Part shown: one piece after another, positions 11,501 through 22,442 of the stretch | Layout: every line of letters begins with the position of its first letter | How positions within the stretch are numbered: the stretch's first letter is position 1 | Assembly: GCA_016748015.1 (NCBI GenBank) | Contig: JAAOMT010000009.1 | Coordinates: forward strand, 1,066,970 to 1,130,969 | From: Geosiphon pyriformis | Lineage: Eukaryota > Glomeromycota > Glomeromycetes > Archaeosporales > Geosiphonaceae | DNA: 64,000 nt | Direction: 5' to 3' | Made by a program: the position numbers and the translations under genes | Notes under the pieces: model-generated | Databases searched by the model: none | What the model was told of the DNA's origin: nothing | Seen by the model: the letters and a program-made list of their open reading frames with translations, nothing else

Positions 11501-13218
11501 CTCATATTTGCATCAGTGTTTCTAATAATTTCTTGGCTGGTATGGTTCACATTCTTTTTGATTGCAAGTTGTCTTTGGGTGGCTCTTTAGCCAGTGCTTT
11601 TTAGTTTCACGATGGGATTCCTATGTTTGCCATTCTTGGCAAGTCTTTGTTTTTCAAGTTTTTACCTTCTCTCCAGTGTTTTGGCATTGCCTTCATGAAT
11701 CAGCTTTGTGATTGTCATGGCATTGCTTTTAGCTAGTACACTTTTAAACAGTGGAAAAGATTGGACCCTCATGGCCCAGTTTCTGAGTGGTTCAAACTTT
11801 CTGCTGCATTTCTTATGACTTTTTATTTATCTTCTACAGCCTCAGTTTGTGCTGGTCTTCTTAATTTTTGTGAGTCTGATAAGTTTGTGGCCACTTGTGG
11901 TTGTCTTTTCCAAGTTGATGTTAAAAGTTTATCAGTATATACAGATGGTTCTTTAAAGTATTTGGACACAGTTGATTGTAGAGCTGGGACGGCTGCTTTT
12001 TTTGAAGACATTGGTTTGGGTTTGGGTGTCGGTGTTCAGGGTTTGGTGTCATTTACTTTAGCAGAATTACAGACTATAGCGTTGGCTTTGGAGTGTATGC
12101 CTGCAATTTGTTCTGTTAAGTTGTTTTTGGATAGTCAAGCAGCTTTGGATGCTTGTAGATCTGAGTTAAGCCTGATGTGCCCTGACTTTTACAATCAATG
12201 TTGGGTCGAGCAGTGGCATATTTGGAATGTTATTCACAGTAAGAATTTGAAAGTTAGTTGGCACAAAGTCAAGAGCCACTCCAGTATTTTGGGGAATGAC
12301 CGTGCTAATGGTATTACTAATGCTGCGTCTCTATCTGGTTGGTTTCTTCTTTCTCATGTGGATGGACACTTTTTGTTGGCAGATGGTGGTGTTGTTTTTG
12401 GTAATTCTAGACACTTTGTTTAAGATGTTTATCATGCAGTTTGTCATGCACAATGGGAAGTCGGTTCTGGTTCTGAATTTCTGGCTAGTAGTTTGTATTC
12501 AAATGTTGACTGGTTCAGTTCTTCTGGGATTTGGCACCCTAATTTGCATATGGCCACTGGCTTCATTAGCAGGCTCACGGCTGATACTCGAACTTATTTA
12601 ATGAAGACTTTGCACTGCCAGCTTCCTGTGGCTGTCTGGAAGCGCATTTATGATAAATGTTACCCTAGTGTCTTGTGTTTGTATTGTGATGAGATAGAGG
12701 TTTCTGATCATGTGTTTTCTTGTATGGTTGATGATTTGGCTCATTGTCAGGTTCTGGAATCCAGTATGTCCTCTTGGAGGTTAGTTTCTGGGCTCTTTCT
12801 TTCCTCTTCAGTGGTGTTGCAGTTTATGTCAACCTGTGCTTTGGATTTGCTGGTTTCCTCAGCTTTCTACACGGGTTTTGTTTTTAATGGATGGCTTTAA
12901 GAGACTGTTGCTGTCTTCCATGATCCCAAGGTTGCTGGGATTAAAATTACTGATTTTATGCACTCTCTATGCTCCGATTTTAGAAATGATATTTGGTTGG
13001 TCCGTGCAAAGCATTGTGCTTTTATGGAAAAAAATGATTTGATCCCAACAGACAAATCAATTTCCATCTCAGTTTTTGGTTTAATTTCGAGGTTGTCACC
13101 TGATATGGTCAAATTACTTGGTATTACTAAAGCCTTTGACATCTTTTTTGGCTTTTGCAAGTCTTGTTCATTTTTTTCAGGTATTGGTAACATAGTTTCT
13201 GTTAATATAGTTGTGTAG
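8539..13218 (+). pseudogene. L-beta ORF2: endonuclease, reverse transcriptase, RNase H
   Basis: This is a single frame of about 1560 codons. APE-type endonuclease: ATCNIHG at the start, TESKL (catalytic Glu), GGDFN near 8980, IDYVFVS near 9120 and TDHQAV near 9205. Reverse transcriptase: KAAGLSGIFNELW near 10105, then FVEDTIW near 10847, where L-delta has FVDD, so the catalytic motif is changed. RNase H: YTDGS near 11937, AELQTIALALE near 12061, LDSQAALDA near 12127 and KVKSHSSILGNDRAN near 12265. Cys/His motif: CLYCDEIEVSDHVFSC near 12680. I count about 12 in-frame stops (for example 8554, 9613, 10219, 10261, 10606, 10699, 11218, 11470, 11602, 11734, 12421, 12898). Most fit CAG/CAA/TGG-to-stop changes. 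The block order is typical of I/Tad-like clades; the exact clade is not determined. Confidence 0.88.
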
Positions 13219-13361
13219 TGTTGTCTTGACTGGCTCGAGTGGCTGGTCATGTGTGGTTAAGTGCATAATTCACACCTAGATTAGATCATTTTATTGATGT
13301 ATTGTCCTAGATAGTATTTGGACCTCACTCATTAAATGTAATAAAAAAAAAAAACATATAA

Positions 13362-14811
13362 TTTACTTAAATTAATTTAAACAATACTATAAGTTTATTT
13401 TAATAATAATTTTATTATTTAAACCAGAAAATAATAAACAAAATTTTTACATATTAAATGTTATATTAAATATTTTATAAATATTAAAAAAAAAATTATA
13501 TTATTTAAAAACAAAAAATACAAAGTTATTACTTATTATTAAATTATGTTTTTTAAAACAATTTTATAATTAACTTAAAAATAACAATATTATTATTGTT
13601 AAAATATAATCTATTATATAATTTTTTTTAAATAATAATAAACAATCTTTTGTAAACTGTTTTTATAATAAAAGTTTACAAATTAGTTAAAAATTTATTT
13701 GTAAAATTAACAATTATATATAAATTAAAATATTATATTAAAAAAATATAAATTTAATTAATTTTAATATCAAATCTAATTTTTTAATAAGTATAATATT
13801 ATTATTATATTGTTAACCAAAATAAGTTTTTTTTATACACAAATTAAAAATAAAAACTTTAAAAATACTATTTTACTAGCTATTTTATTAATATATTTAT
13901 TTTTAAATATACTTAAATAATTTTTAACTTAAAATTAAATAAGATTTAAATTTTTTTTATTTATAATATTTATAATATAATGTTTTTTTAATTAATATTA
14001 GTTATAAAAATTTAATAGTACTAAATTTAATTCATATATAAATGTTTTAAAGAATTTAAATATTTAAATTAATTATTATAATATATAATATTTTAAAACT
14101 AATATAATTATTTATAATTTAATCAATATTAAAAAAACCAAACTATTTATTTTAATATTAATATTTTAAGATATAAAAAAAATACTGTTATTTTATTGTT
14201 TATTATAAATATATTTAATAATTTTAAAAAATCATTCATAAATATTTTAATAATATTTATATTAATTGTAATAACATTAATTAATTTATATATATTAATA
14301 AATTAAAAACTATAAACTAATAATAAATTAATATTACCAAAAACTTTATAATTTAAAAAATTAATTATAAATTTAAAAAATTTTTGAAATTAAGTTTTTT
14401 TTTACAATAAAAACATTTTTAATTAAAACATATATTTTGTTTAATTAAAATTATTCAATAAATATTATTCTAAGTTTTTTTTATAACAAAGTTTTTTTAA
14501 ATATTAATAAAAAACAATTAAGATAATAAAAAACTGATTAATTTAATTATTAATTTTACAAATACAATTAATTTTTGTGATTTTGTTTTTAAAAACATTA
14601 ATTTAAAATTAATAATCTTAAAAATAAAAAAAATACTTATACAAAAAAACAGTAGTTTTAACATAATTAATAAAATAAGTTTAAATATAATAAAAATTTA
14701 AGTAAACTAAAAAACAGTTTTATAATTAGAGTTTTTTATATATTTAATTATTTAAAAAACAAAAATACATATGTAAAATAAATATATCAAAAAAACAATT
14801 ATTAAATATAA
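13362..14811. other. AT-rich desert
   Basis: About 1.45 kb of almost only A and T, with homopolymer runs of 4-9 bases, lie between the tail of L-beta and the T-run tail of L-gamma. I see no ORF over 60 codons, no LTR end and no recognisable transposon motif. It may be an even older element decayed beyond recognition. Confidence 0.7.
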
Positions 14812-14949
14812 TTTTTTTTTAATTTATTTACGAATACAGTCCAATTACTATCTAAAAAAATACAATCATACAAAATTTTAAATTAAATATGATTCATGCT
14901 TTTTGTACATATAACTAATTACTTAGACTAATTTAAATAATATTATATA

Positions 14950-17900
14950 TTTAAATTATAAACTATGGAAAAATTATACAAAAAACCAAAACATAATTCA
15001 GACAAACTTAAATACAATCTAAAATAAACATATATATTCAATTTGATACTAAAATTGCAAACCAAATCAAAAGATTATAAAGATAATAAACCAAAAATTG
15101 ACAAAGTATTAAATTTATTATATGACAAAAAATCATGCTTTTTATAATATATCTTTAATCTAATAATTAGCAACTATATAATAGACTTATAACTTTTAAC
15201 AAACTTATATACTAACTCAATAATTAATATACTATTATTAGATTTTATATTTAGCATACTTACTGTATTAGCTATTTATTTTTTTATTATAAAACTTTTA
15301 ATTAAGAATGTGTATAAACAATCACAAAATACAGCTTTATATAAAAACTGTATCATTTTAGAATTAGCAGCAAAAACACTTAACAAATCAATTTATTTTT
15401 GAATTGTATTTGAAATTAGTTTTTTTTGTCATAAATATTTTAAATATACACAAATATATAATTAAAGTTCTTAATTATTTTATATTAGATATAGACTATA
15501 CTAAAGTATTTTGAATTATACAATTTTTTTTTCTTAATTACAGACAGATAATAGTATAGAGCTTTTATAAAATAAGACTATAGTATTGCAGACAAAAAAC
15601 TGGTAAAGCCAAAGCATATTAGACCATCAAAGTACTATATACTAAAAATTTTATACATATTAAAAAAATTACAAAAATTTGTATCTATAACATTATTAAC
15701 ATACTTGAATTTTCAACTAATAAAATTGACAATATATAAATATTTTTAAAAACAGATCTGCTTTTAATACTAAAAAAATAACAAAACATTTAAATTACTA
15801 TTGTAAATTCAGATACAATAATAGTATTAGCAAAAAAATTAATATATTTATTGTTAAGAACACAAAAATAATTTTTAACTTTTTTTTAAGCAATTAATAA
15901 ATCTTTAGCTACAATAATTTAATATATATATTCTTTTTTTATTTAGCATTTATTATAAAAATTGGAACCAAAATATTTTTTACCAGAATTACATATATTT
16001 AATAATGTTTAATTGTTCAAAAACAATGTAATTAAACTAAAAATTGGCACATATTCCAAAATAAAAATAAGAATAATAGTCTATAGTTTTATCAAAGTTG
16101 AAAAAAGCAAATTATATAACTTAATTTTAATATTCATGTTAATATTAGAAAAATAAGCAGTTATACTATTATAAATGTTTACAAATTTCAAATATTTGAT
16201 TAAACTGTTCATATAAATATTTATATTATTTAACTCAGATTTATATATATATTTATTAACATAATTAAAATTATAAAAACTACTAAATTAAAATATGTAA
16301 AAAGCCAAAACTTTATTAATAGCCAGATTACTATTTTTAATAAACTTAATAAGCAAGCTAAACCAGCCAGAAACTAGGTCTTTAGAATTTAGTCTTTTTT
16401 ATTTATAAAAAGTTTTCTATATAAAACACATATCATAATAGTTTAGAAGTTGTGAAAACAATTTTAAATCTTCTTAAAAAACTTACTATATTTATATATC
16501 AAATTAAGCCCAAAATATTTACAACAGCAATTTCAATTCTAGCACAAAAAATATTAAGAAGGTTATACTTAAAGACAAATTGCATAAAGTAAAAATACAT
16601 ATCATATTTGTTAGGACTTAAATAAATTACTGATAATATTTTTTGTATTGGTAAAAATAATTAAATTAACCAATAAATTTTCTGTCTGTATTTGCCCAAA
16701 AGTCTTAAGATTATATAATTTAAGGTAATAGATTGCTTTATTAAGAAAGTTCTTTGGCAAATTAACCTTAAATTTCAGCTGTTTTTTTAGCATTTTATCT
16801 TATTTTTCATATATATTTGCTAAAACATAACTAAATTGCAGTCTGTATTTAATTATAGATTAGAAAACTATTAATACTAAATACAAAAATTGCTTATTTA
16901 AAATAGCTTTTCTTAAGACCAAATTTAAAAAAAATCTTATATTTAAATAAGCTTTGATTATACTTGGCTTGAAAAAACTATTAATAAACAAAAAAATACT
17001 TAAGTATTTATAAGATTTGTCTTTTTTTACCACCGAAATTTCTAAACTACTTATTGACAATAATAGATTTTTTGTCTCTTGATTAATAAATATAATGACT
17101 ATTTTATCTGTATTAATTAAAATATTATTAATTTAAAAAAATTCATAACAATATTCAAGATATATTAAATTATAACTATACTATTGTCAATTCAAATTGT
17201 ATTATCCACAAAAGTCTCAGTTATTAAAAAAAATGTTTTTTTACTTTTAATATTCTGCTTACTAGTCCTTATAAAAAACTTTGAATTTATTCTGTAACTA
17301 TACAAATAATCATGTCTTTTAATCTTATAAAACAAAAAATTATAAAATATTTTTTACAATAGTAAAAAAAAGATTTCTTTTTAATTTAGGTTATTATAAA
17401 CTATATACCCTTCTATAAACCCAAAATTTATCATTATCTAATTGTACCTATTTTGTGAATTCTTTCAAAAAACTCAATAAAGTGTAAACACATTTTAATT
17501 TTAATTAAATTATTATGCAAATAAGATCAACCAACTAAATTATATGCTTTTTGCATATTTTAAAAGACAAACTACAGTTCTTTACTCTTTTTTAAGGCAT
17601 TTTTAATAACAAAACCAATAATAAAAATTGGTATTTGTGTAAAAGTAATTTTCAAAACTGAAAAATTGTTATTATGCAAAATTTTATACTTATTATATAA
17701 CAAAGAGATCTTATTAGAAAAAATTTAAAAAAAAATTTTTATGTTGTTTTAATCAAAGCTATTAGTCTGATATTAATTAAAGTTTTTTTTAGTTATATAG
17801 TTTTGAAATTATAAAAACTCAGACTTTTTTTTAATGTGTAAAAACTAAGTCTAAAATTAAATATATATTAAAAATATTTAATAAACTATTTAATACTTAA

Positions 17901-18057
17901 ACATTATTATGTTTATAGTTTATTAAAAATACCAAATAAGTTAGTAGTCTTTTTATTAATCAATTCTTTAATTATATACAATAATTTATTAATTTTAATA
18001 TAATTTATAATCTTTAAAAATGGATTATTTTTGATATGTTTTAAAAAAACATACTGG
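14950..18057 (-). pseudogene. L-gamma ORF2, 3' half (RT to C-terminus) relic
   Basis: Two short frames anchor the identity. 16860-17060 reads FLNLVLRKAILNKQFLYLVL, which matches FTNLVLKKEVSDKQFLYLVL of L-beta. 16611-16793 reads KKQLKFKVNLPKNFLNKAIYY followed by LKTFGQIQTENLLVNLI, which matches the L-delta segment at 45820-46050. Downstream to about 14950 the coding sequence is too AT-shifted for domain calls; the RNase H is not recognisable by eye. The upstream edge is cut by the T1 insertion. Confidence 0.75.
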
Positions 18058-18986
18058 TGTTACAGATAATTATTCAAGGTCTCAAAGCAAATAACAAATC
18101 TGTAACTTGGTGCTTAATGGCTAATCTCATTGTTAATATTTAAAGATTGTTTGTATTTGAAGGTTGTTTGTATCTGAAGATTTTGGTTAAGTTTTTTGTA
18201 TAATAAACAGAAATTTAAGAGTATTTTAATAGTCTCCTGGAATCGCAATTCTGTTGAATTTCTTTCTTAGTGTGGTGGCTAGTAATTTGGCAAAAATGCC
18301 CTTCTGGTAAGCTAACCTTAAATTATCAAACTTTATATCTTTCTTTTGGAGTCTTTTACCAGACTTATCCTTGATGTCAATAATTCAGTGCTTAATCTCT
18401 TTAATCAGTAGTAAATCAACAAACAAAAGAAAATAAAATAAAATAAAATAAAAGAAAATAAAAGAAAATAAAAAGAAAATAAGAAATTAGTATTTCATCA
18501 ATAGCCATAATCAAGAGTTATTATTCCAGTGTGGTTAAGTGTTGAATTTTATCAACATAAAGTATTGATAAATAGAAGAGTAATTAGATTTTTAAACAAA
18601 TAACAATAACATGAATTTGAAAAATTGAAAAGATATTTTATTGATATAATTTTATTTTAGTTAATAGCAACTATTCTTGAAATGAGAGTTAATAAATAGA
18701 GAAGAAAAGAAATTGTTCTAAATTAATAAAACTCTATTGAATTCTCTAGAAATTGCTTTTTCTGCTTTTAACACTCTTACTATATATATATAATTTATGT
18801 TATACAAGATTCCTTGAATTTCTCAATTCTCTAGCCAGAAATTCTGTAATTCTTCATATGGGAATCCTGTAATTCTGGAATCCTGCAATTTCTCTAAGAA
18901 AAATTCTGAAATTCTACTTTTACTACGTCTATTCTAATTGGCTAATTTATGTACTAATATTTAATTTTTATATTTTATAAGTAATA
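18058..18986 (-). repeat. T1 3' LTR
   Basis: It starts TGTTACAG on the plus strand and ends GTAATA. It pairs with 40512-41401. It shares the CAAATAACAAATCTGTAACT block with the T2 and T4 LTRs, and the AATCCTGCAATTTC-type short array near 18820-18920 with T4. Confidence 0.88.
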
Positions 18987-18989
18987 TTA

Positions 18990-19424
18990 TTCTCTTCTTT
19001 AATATTAAGCTTTTGTAAAATCTTCTAAATTTCTCTTTTGTATCAATGTTGTTGCTGTAATTTCTATTGTTATTTTTAAATCTAATTTTATACATAACTG
19101 GGGTTTTTAACTATAGTGGTCTGTCCAAAATATCCAAGTTCAAATCTTACATCTGTATTATGTATATGTTCAAACATAATGCCCTCATTATTATTATTGA
19201 ATTTAGTTAATTTTTGCTCTATTGTAAGATCTAAAAGCATGATATATTGTTTGGTGTTTGAAGTGGAGTTTGAATTTGTTGTTGGCTGAGTTTGAATTGT
19301 TATTGTTATTTAGTAAAGTTTAAATTGTTGTTATTATTAGTAGAGTTTGAATTAGGATTAAGTTCCAATTCCAATTTCCATTTGTTCTCGCTGATTGGCT
19401 CTTTTTTGAATATATGATGTATGA
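18990..19424 (-). pseudogene. T1 internal remnant: ORFx tail joined to dUTPase fragment
   Basis: On the minus strand 18990-19090 encodes the ORFx C-terminus (EDFTKA then a stop-shifted QY position), matching the DKAQY and DRAQY ends of T2 and T4. From about 19100 the sequence switches directly to the dUTPase N-terminal region. The plus-strand string AAATCTTACATCTGTATTATG matches the T2 codons for AYNTDAGFDL. About 5 kb of pol is missing at this join. The right part encodes a degenerate acidic Ser/Asn-rich linker. T2 interrupts it at 19425, and sequence homologous to the same region resumes at 39878. Confidence 0.7.
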
Positions 19425-20311
19425 TGTTACAGATGATTATTTGGAGTCTCAAATCAAATAACAAATCTGTAACTTGGTGCTCAATATCTTGACAATGCTG
19501 GTAATACTGGTACATTGGTTGTATATGAAGGTTTTAGAGTTGATGAGTCTTTTGTATAATGAACAGAAATTCTTTGTTTAGGTTATTCACAGTTTTCTTG
19601 TAAGTTGTTTCCCAATTTCTTTCTCAGCTTGGTGGGTGGATTTATTCTGGCATTTGTGCCTTTTTGGTAAGTTATTCATTAATATATATATAATTTTACC
19701 CTTATTTCTGGGTCTTTTACCAGGCTATCCATGATGTTAATTACTCAGCACTTTAATCCTTAATCAATTAGTATTTAACAAAAAAAATCAAAGAAAGCAA
19801 GAAATAAAAAAAAATAAAGAAATAAGCCAAGGTGATGTGCAAATTAGTATCTCATCAATAGCTGTGATTAAGAACTATTGTTCCAGCGTAGTTAAGTATC
19901 AATTATTATCAACATGAAGTGTTGATAGTGGAGAGTAAATTTGGATAGTAGATAATTTATTTAATATTTGTGGAAGGAAGATTTCTAACTTCTGATTCTG
20001 CTCTTTCTACTTTTAATACTACTGCTATATATACATAATTGATGTTCTACAAAATTGCTCATATTCCCAAGTAATGTGCTATGATTTCTTGAGCAATGCT
20101 CATATTGCTGTACAATGTGCTCTAATTTTCTAATATTGCTTCACATTGCTGTACAATGTGCCGTGTTTTCTGATATTACTCCACATTGCTGAGCAATGTG
20201 CCATGATTTTTGATATTGCTCCACATTACTGAGCAATGTGTTTATGTGCTAAATACTATTTTTTTATTGGTCTATTATTTTTTTATATCTGTTTTTTTTT
20301 TATGAGTAACA
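19425..20311 (-). repeat. T2 3' LTR
   Basis: Plus strand begins TGTTACAGATGATT and ends ATGAGTAACA. It carries the array of 40-bp units with ACATTGCT-type inverted repeats at about 20085-20240 and a TATATATAG box near 20030. It is the partner of 38988-39873. Confidence 0.93.
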
Positions 20312-20324
20312 TTATCTCCTTCTT

Positions 20325-21063
20325 TTAATATTGAGCTTTGTCGAAATCTTCATTTTGAATTAATTCTAATACTTCTTTTTCAAGTATTATTTGTTCGACT
20401 TTGTTTCTCACATCTTCTACTTGTGTATTGTTCATTCTTCCCCATTGGTTAATGGTTATTGTTTTTATTTTAGAGTGTAACAGTATTTCTGGGTTGTTTC
20501 AAAATATGTTGTGTAGTTGGTATATTGTTTTAACATGTAGTGTTGAATTTGTTTTCTTTCTGATAAATTCTTCAATTTGTTGTATTATGTTTTGGTTGAA
20601 TATTCTCTTGGTTTTTGTTAATATACAACTCCTGAATATTCAACTTTTAACCTAACTGATAGTAACAATATAATATTGGAAGTTGTTCTGTTTATTGCTT
20701 CCAATTCTCTTTTGTAAGTTTTTTTATTGGTGCTATAATAAGTATTTTCCCAAATGTGTTTTTTACTTTTTCTATTATGTTGTCTGATCAGTTCTTATTA
20801 TTTTTTGGTAATTGCTGATATGGTGTATTCTTTGTCTTTTTTTTGGTGTTTTGATAGCAAATTGTTTGGTTGTTAACAATAATTTTTATGTCTAAAAGTT
20901 GTTAACTTAAGACTTGGAACAATTGTTGAGCTATGGCATAAATATAATCTGGTATTTTCATTTTTTTGGTTGCCTTTGTTGCGTATACTGTGTCTTTATA
21001 TATTTTTTTATTGTTTGATTTTATGTGTTTGGTCCAATGATTATGATTGGTTCCAAATCTTAT
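20325..21063 (-). pseudogene. T2 ORFx: unrecognised third ORF, decayed
   Basis: This lies directly downstream of the pol stop. The start position reads ATAA, where T3 and T4 have ATGA, so the ATG is lost by a G-to-A change. The C-terminal third is clear: IEEFIRKKTNSTLHVKTIYQL, then NNPEILL, TITINQW, NNTQVEDVRNKVEQII and the end DKAQY at 20325. The same ordered blocks occur in T3 (FVEKNNLTLHYKAAYRL, NVLLNG, TNQQFKDLQKAI) and T4. I do not recognise the family. No membrane segment, signal peptide or Cys cluster is seen; it looks helical and charged. Confidence 0.7.
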
Positions 21064-22442
21064 GGAATTTTATCTGGTTGAACTAGTATTCGTTGTACTT
21101 CTAATTGTGGAATGTTATTGGTAGATGATGATGCTATTTGGTAATATAGTTTCAGTCAATCACCATGTACTGCTTTGGCTAAGATTTTGTTGTCTCATTT
21201 TAGTTTATAAGCTCCATTTCCAAGAATTTCTTCTATGTGAAATGGTCCATCCCATTTGGGATTGAATTTTCTACTCCATTGTTTTTCTGCTTTGATATAA
21301 TATAAAAGTACTTTGTCTCCAATTTTGAATTCAACTGGTTTATCTGGTAATTGGTCATCGTATTATTCTTTTTGCTTTTCTTGAGACTTTTGAATGTTAT
21401 CAGCTGCTTTTTGTCATCTGTTTTCTAGTGTTTCTATTAGGTCATAGGTTTTTCTCAACAATGTTTCTTGGAAATTAGCTTCTGTTATTGGTTCTATTGG
21501 ATATGTGCTGATTTTTTTCTCAACTGGTAATGTTGTTGTTCTACCATATACCAATTCAAATGGTGTTGCTTGTGTAGTATTTTGTCTTATTGTCCAATAA
21601 GCAAATAATATAGATGGTATAAACAAATCTTATTCATTTTGGTTTTCTTGACTGATTTTGGTAATTGCTTCACACAGTGTTCTATTAAACCTTTCAACTA
21701 GTCCATTTGTTTGTGGATAATATGGTAATGATAATGGTCTTTTTATCTTAAATCTCTGACTTAATTCTGTTAATGTTCTATTTACAAAATGAGTTCCTTG
21801 ATTTGATAGTAGTTCTTTTAGACATCTATATCAACATATTAAATCTTGATGGACGAATTCAGCAATGAATCCTGCATTTGCTCTTTAAATGGTTTTTGCT
21901 TCTGGCCATTTAGTGAGATAATCCATGGCTACTGCAATATATCTGTTGCCTTTACTGGTGATTGTTAATGGTCCAATTAAGTCAATTCCAATGCAATCAA
22001 ATAGTTGTCTTACTTTAATTGGTCTTAATGGTTTACTTGGTCTTGTTCCTTTTCTTCTTTGACAAGCATTACAATTTTGAACATATTGAATGATGTTTGG
22101 ATATATTGATGGCAAATAATATCTTTTTCTGGTTCTTTCTATGGTTGCCTCTTTATAAAAATGTCCTGCTGTTGGATTTAAGTACATGTTGAATAATATT
22201 GTCTCTTTCTCTGGTTTTGTGATTACTCTGATTGGTTGATCTAGATTTCTTCTGTTCTTCTGGTAGAGTATATTTTGATAATTGATAAAGTATTTTGATT
22301 GTTGTTTTATGTTGTTTTGTTTCTCTTGAGATAATTTTTCCTTGAACAATTGAGTATTTATATAATGCTGAAGTTGTTGGTATTTTTGTGTGTTTATCTT
22401 TTATTATATTTTTGGGTTGAAATGTTTTTAGATTTGTCTTAT
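21060..22442 (-). pseudogene. T2 integrase region
   Basis: This continues the RT-RNase H frame past a TGA at 22443. Visible: an integrase zinc-binding motif (AGHFYKEATIERTRKRYY, then YVQNCNACQRR), the core with GIDLIGPL (first Asp), SNQGTHF (second Asp changed to Asn) and NGLVERFNRT (Glu), then ATPFELVYGR, and the GPF-type module WDGPFHIEEILGNGAYKL. No chromodomain follows. There are several in-frame stops, for example after KTI near 21885 and in LIC*YRC. The stop at 21060-21062 overlaps the lost ORFx start. It would insert the cDNA; the missing Asp and the stops make it inactive. Confidence 0.85.

Larger units (their letters stand above)
6624..13353 (+). mobile_element. L-beta: full-length non-LTR retrotransposon (APE endonuclease, RT, RNase H)
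   Basis: This two-ORF LINE has a 5' leader of about 120 bp, ORF1 (6743-8542), ORF2 (8539-13218), a 3' UTR of about 125 bp and an A-run (13343-13353). It is flanked by ACATATAA at 6616-6623 and 13354-13361, a plausible 8-bp target-site duplication. The 3' UTR contains TAGATAGTATTTGGAC, which recurs in reverse at the 3' ends of L-gamma (near 14840) and L-delta (near 43955), so all belong to one family. GC content rises sharply relative to both flanks, so this insertion is younger than its surroundings. All the damage I could find is substitutions giving stop codons; I found no frameshift in either ORF. Confidence 0.9.

Noticed and set aside
12897-13250. 117-codon minus-strand ORF over the end of L-beta ORF2
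   Set aside because: Antisense to conserved ORF2 sequence that aligns with L-delta; no homologue in the other copies.
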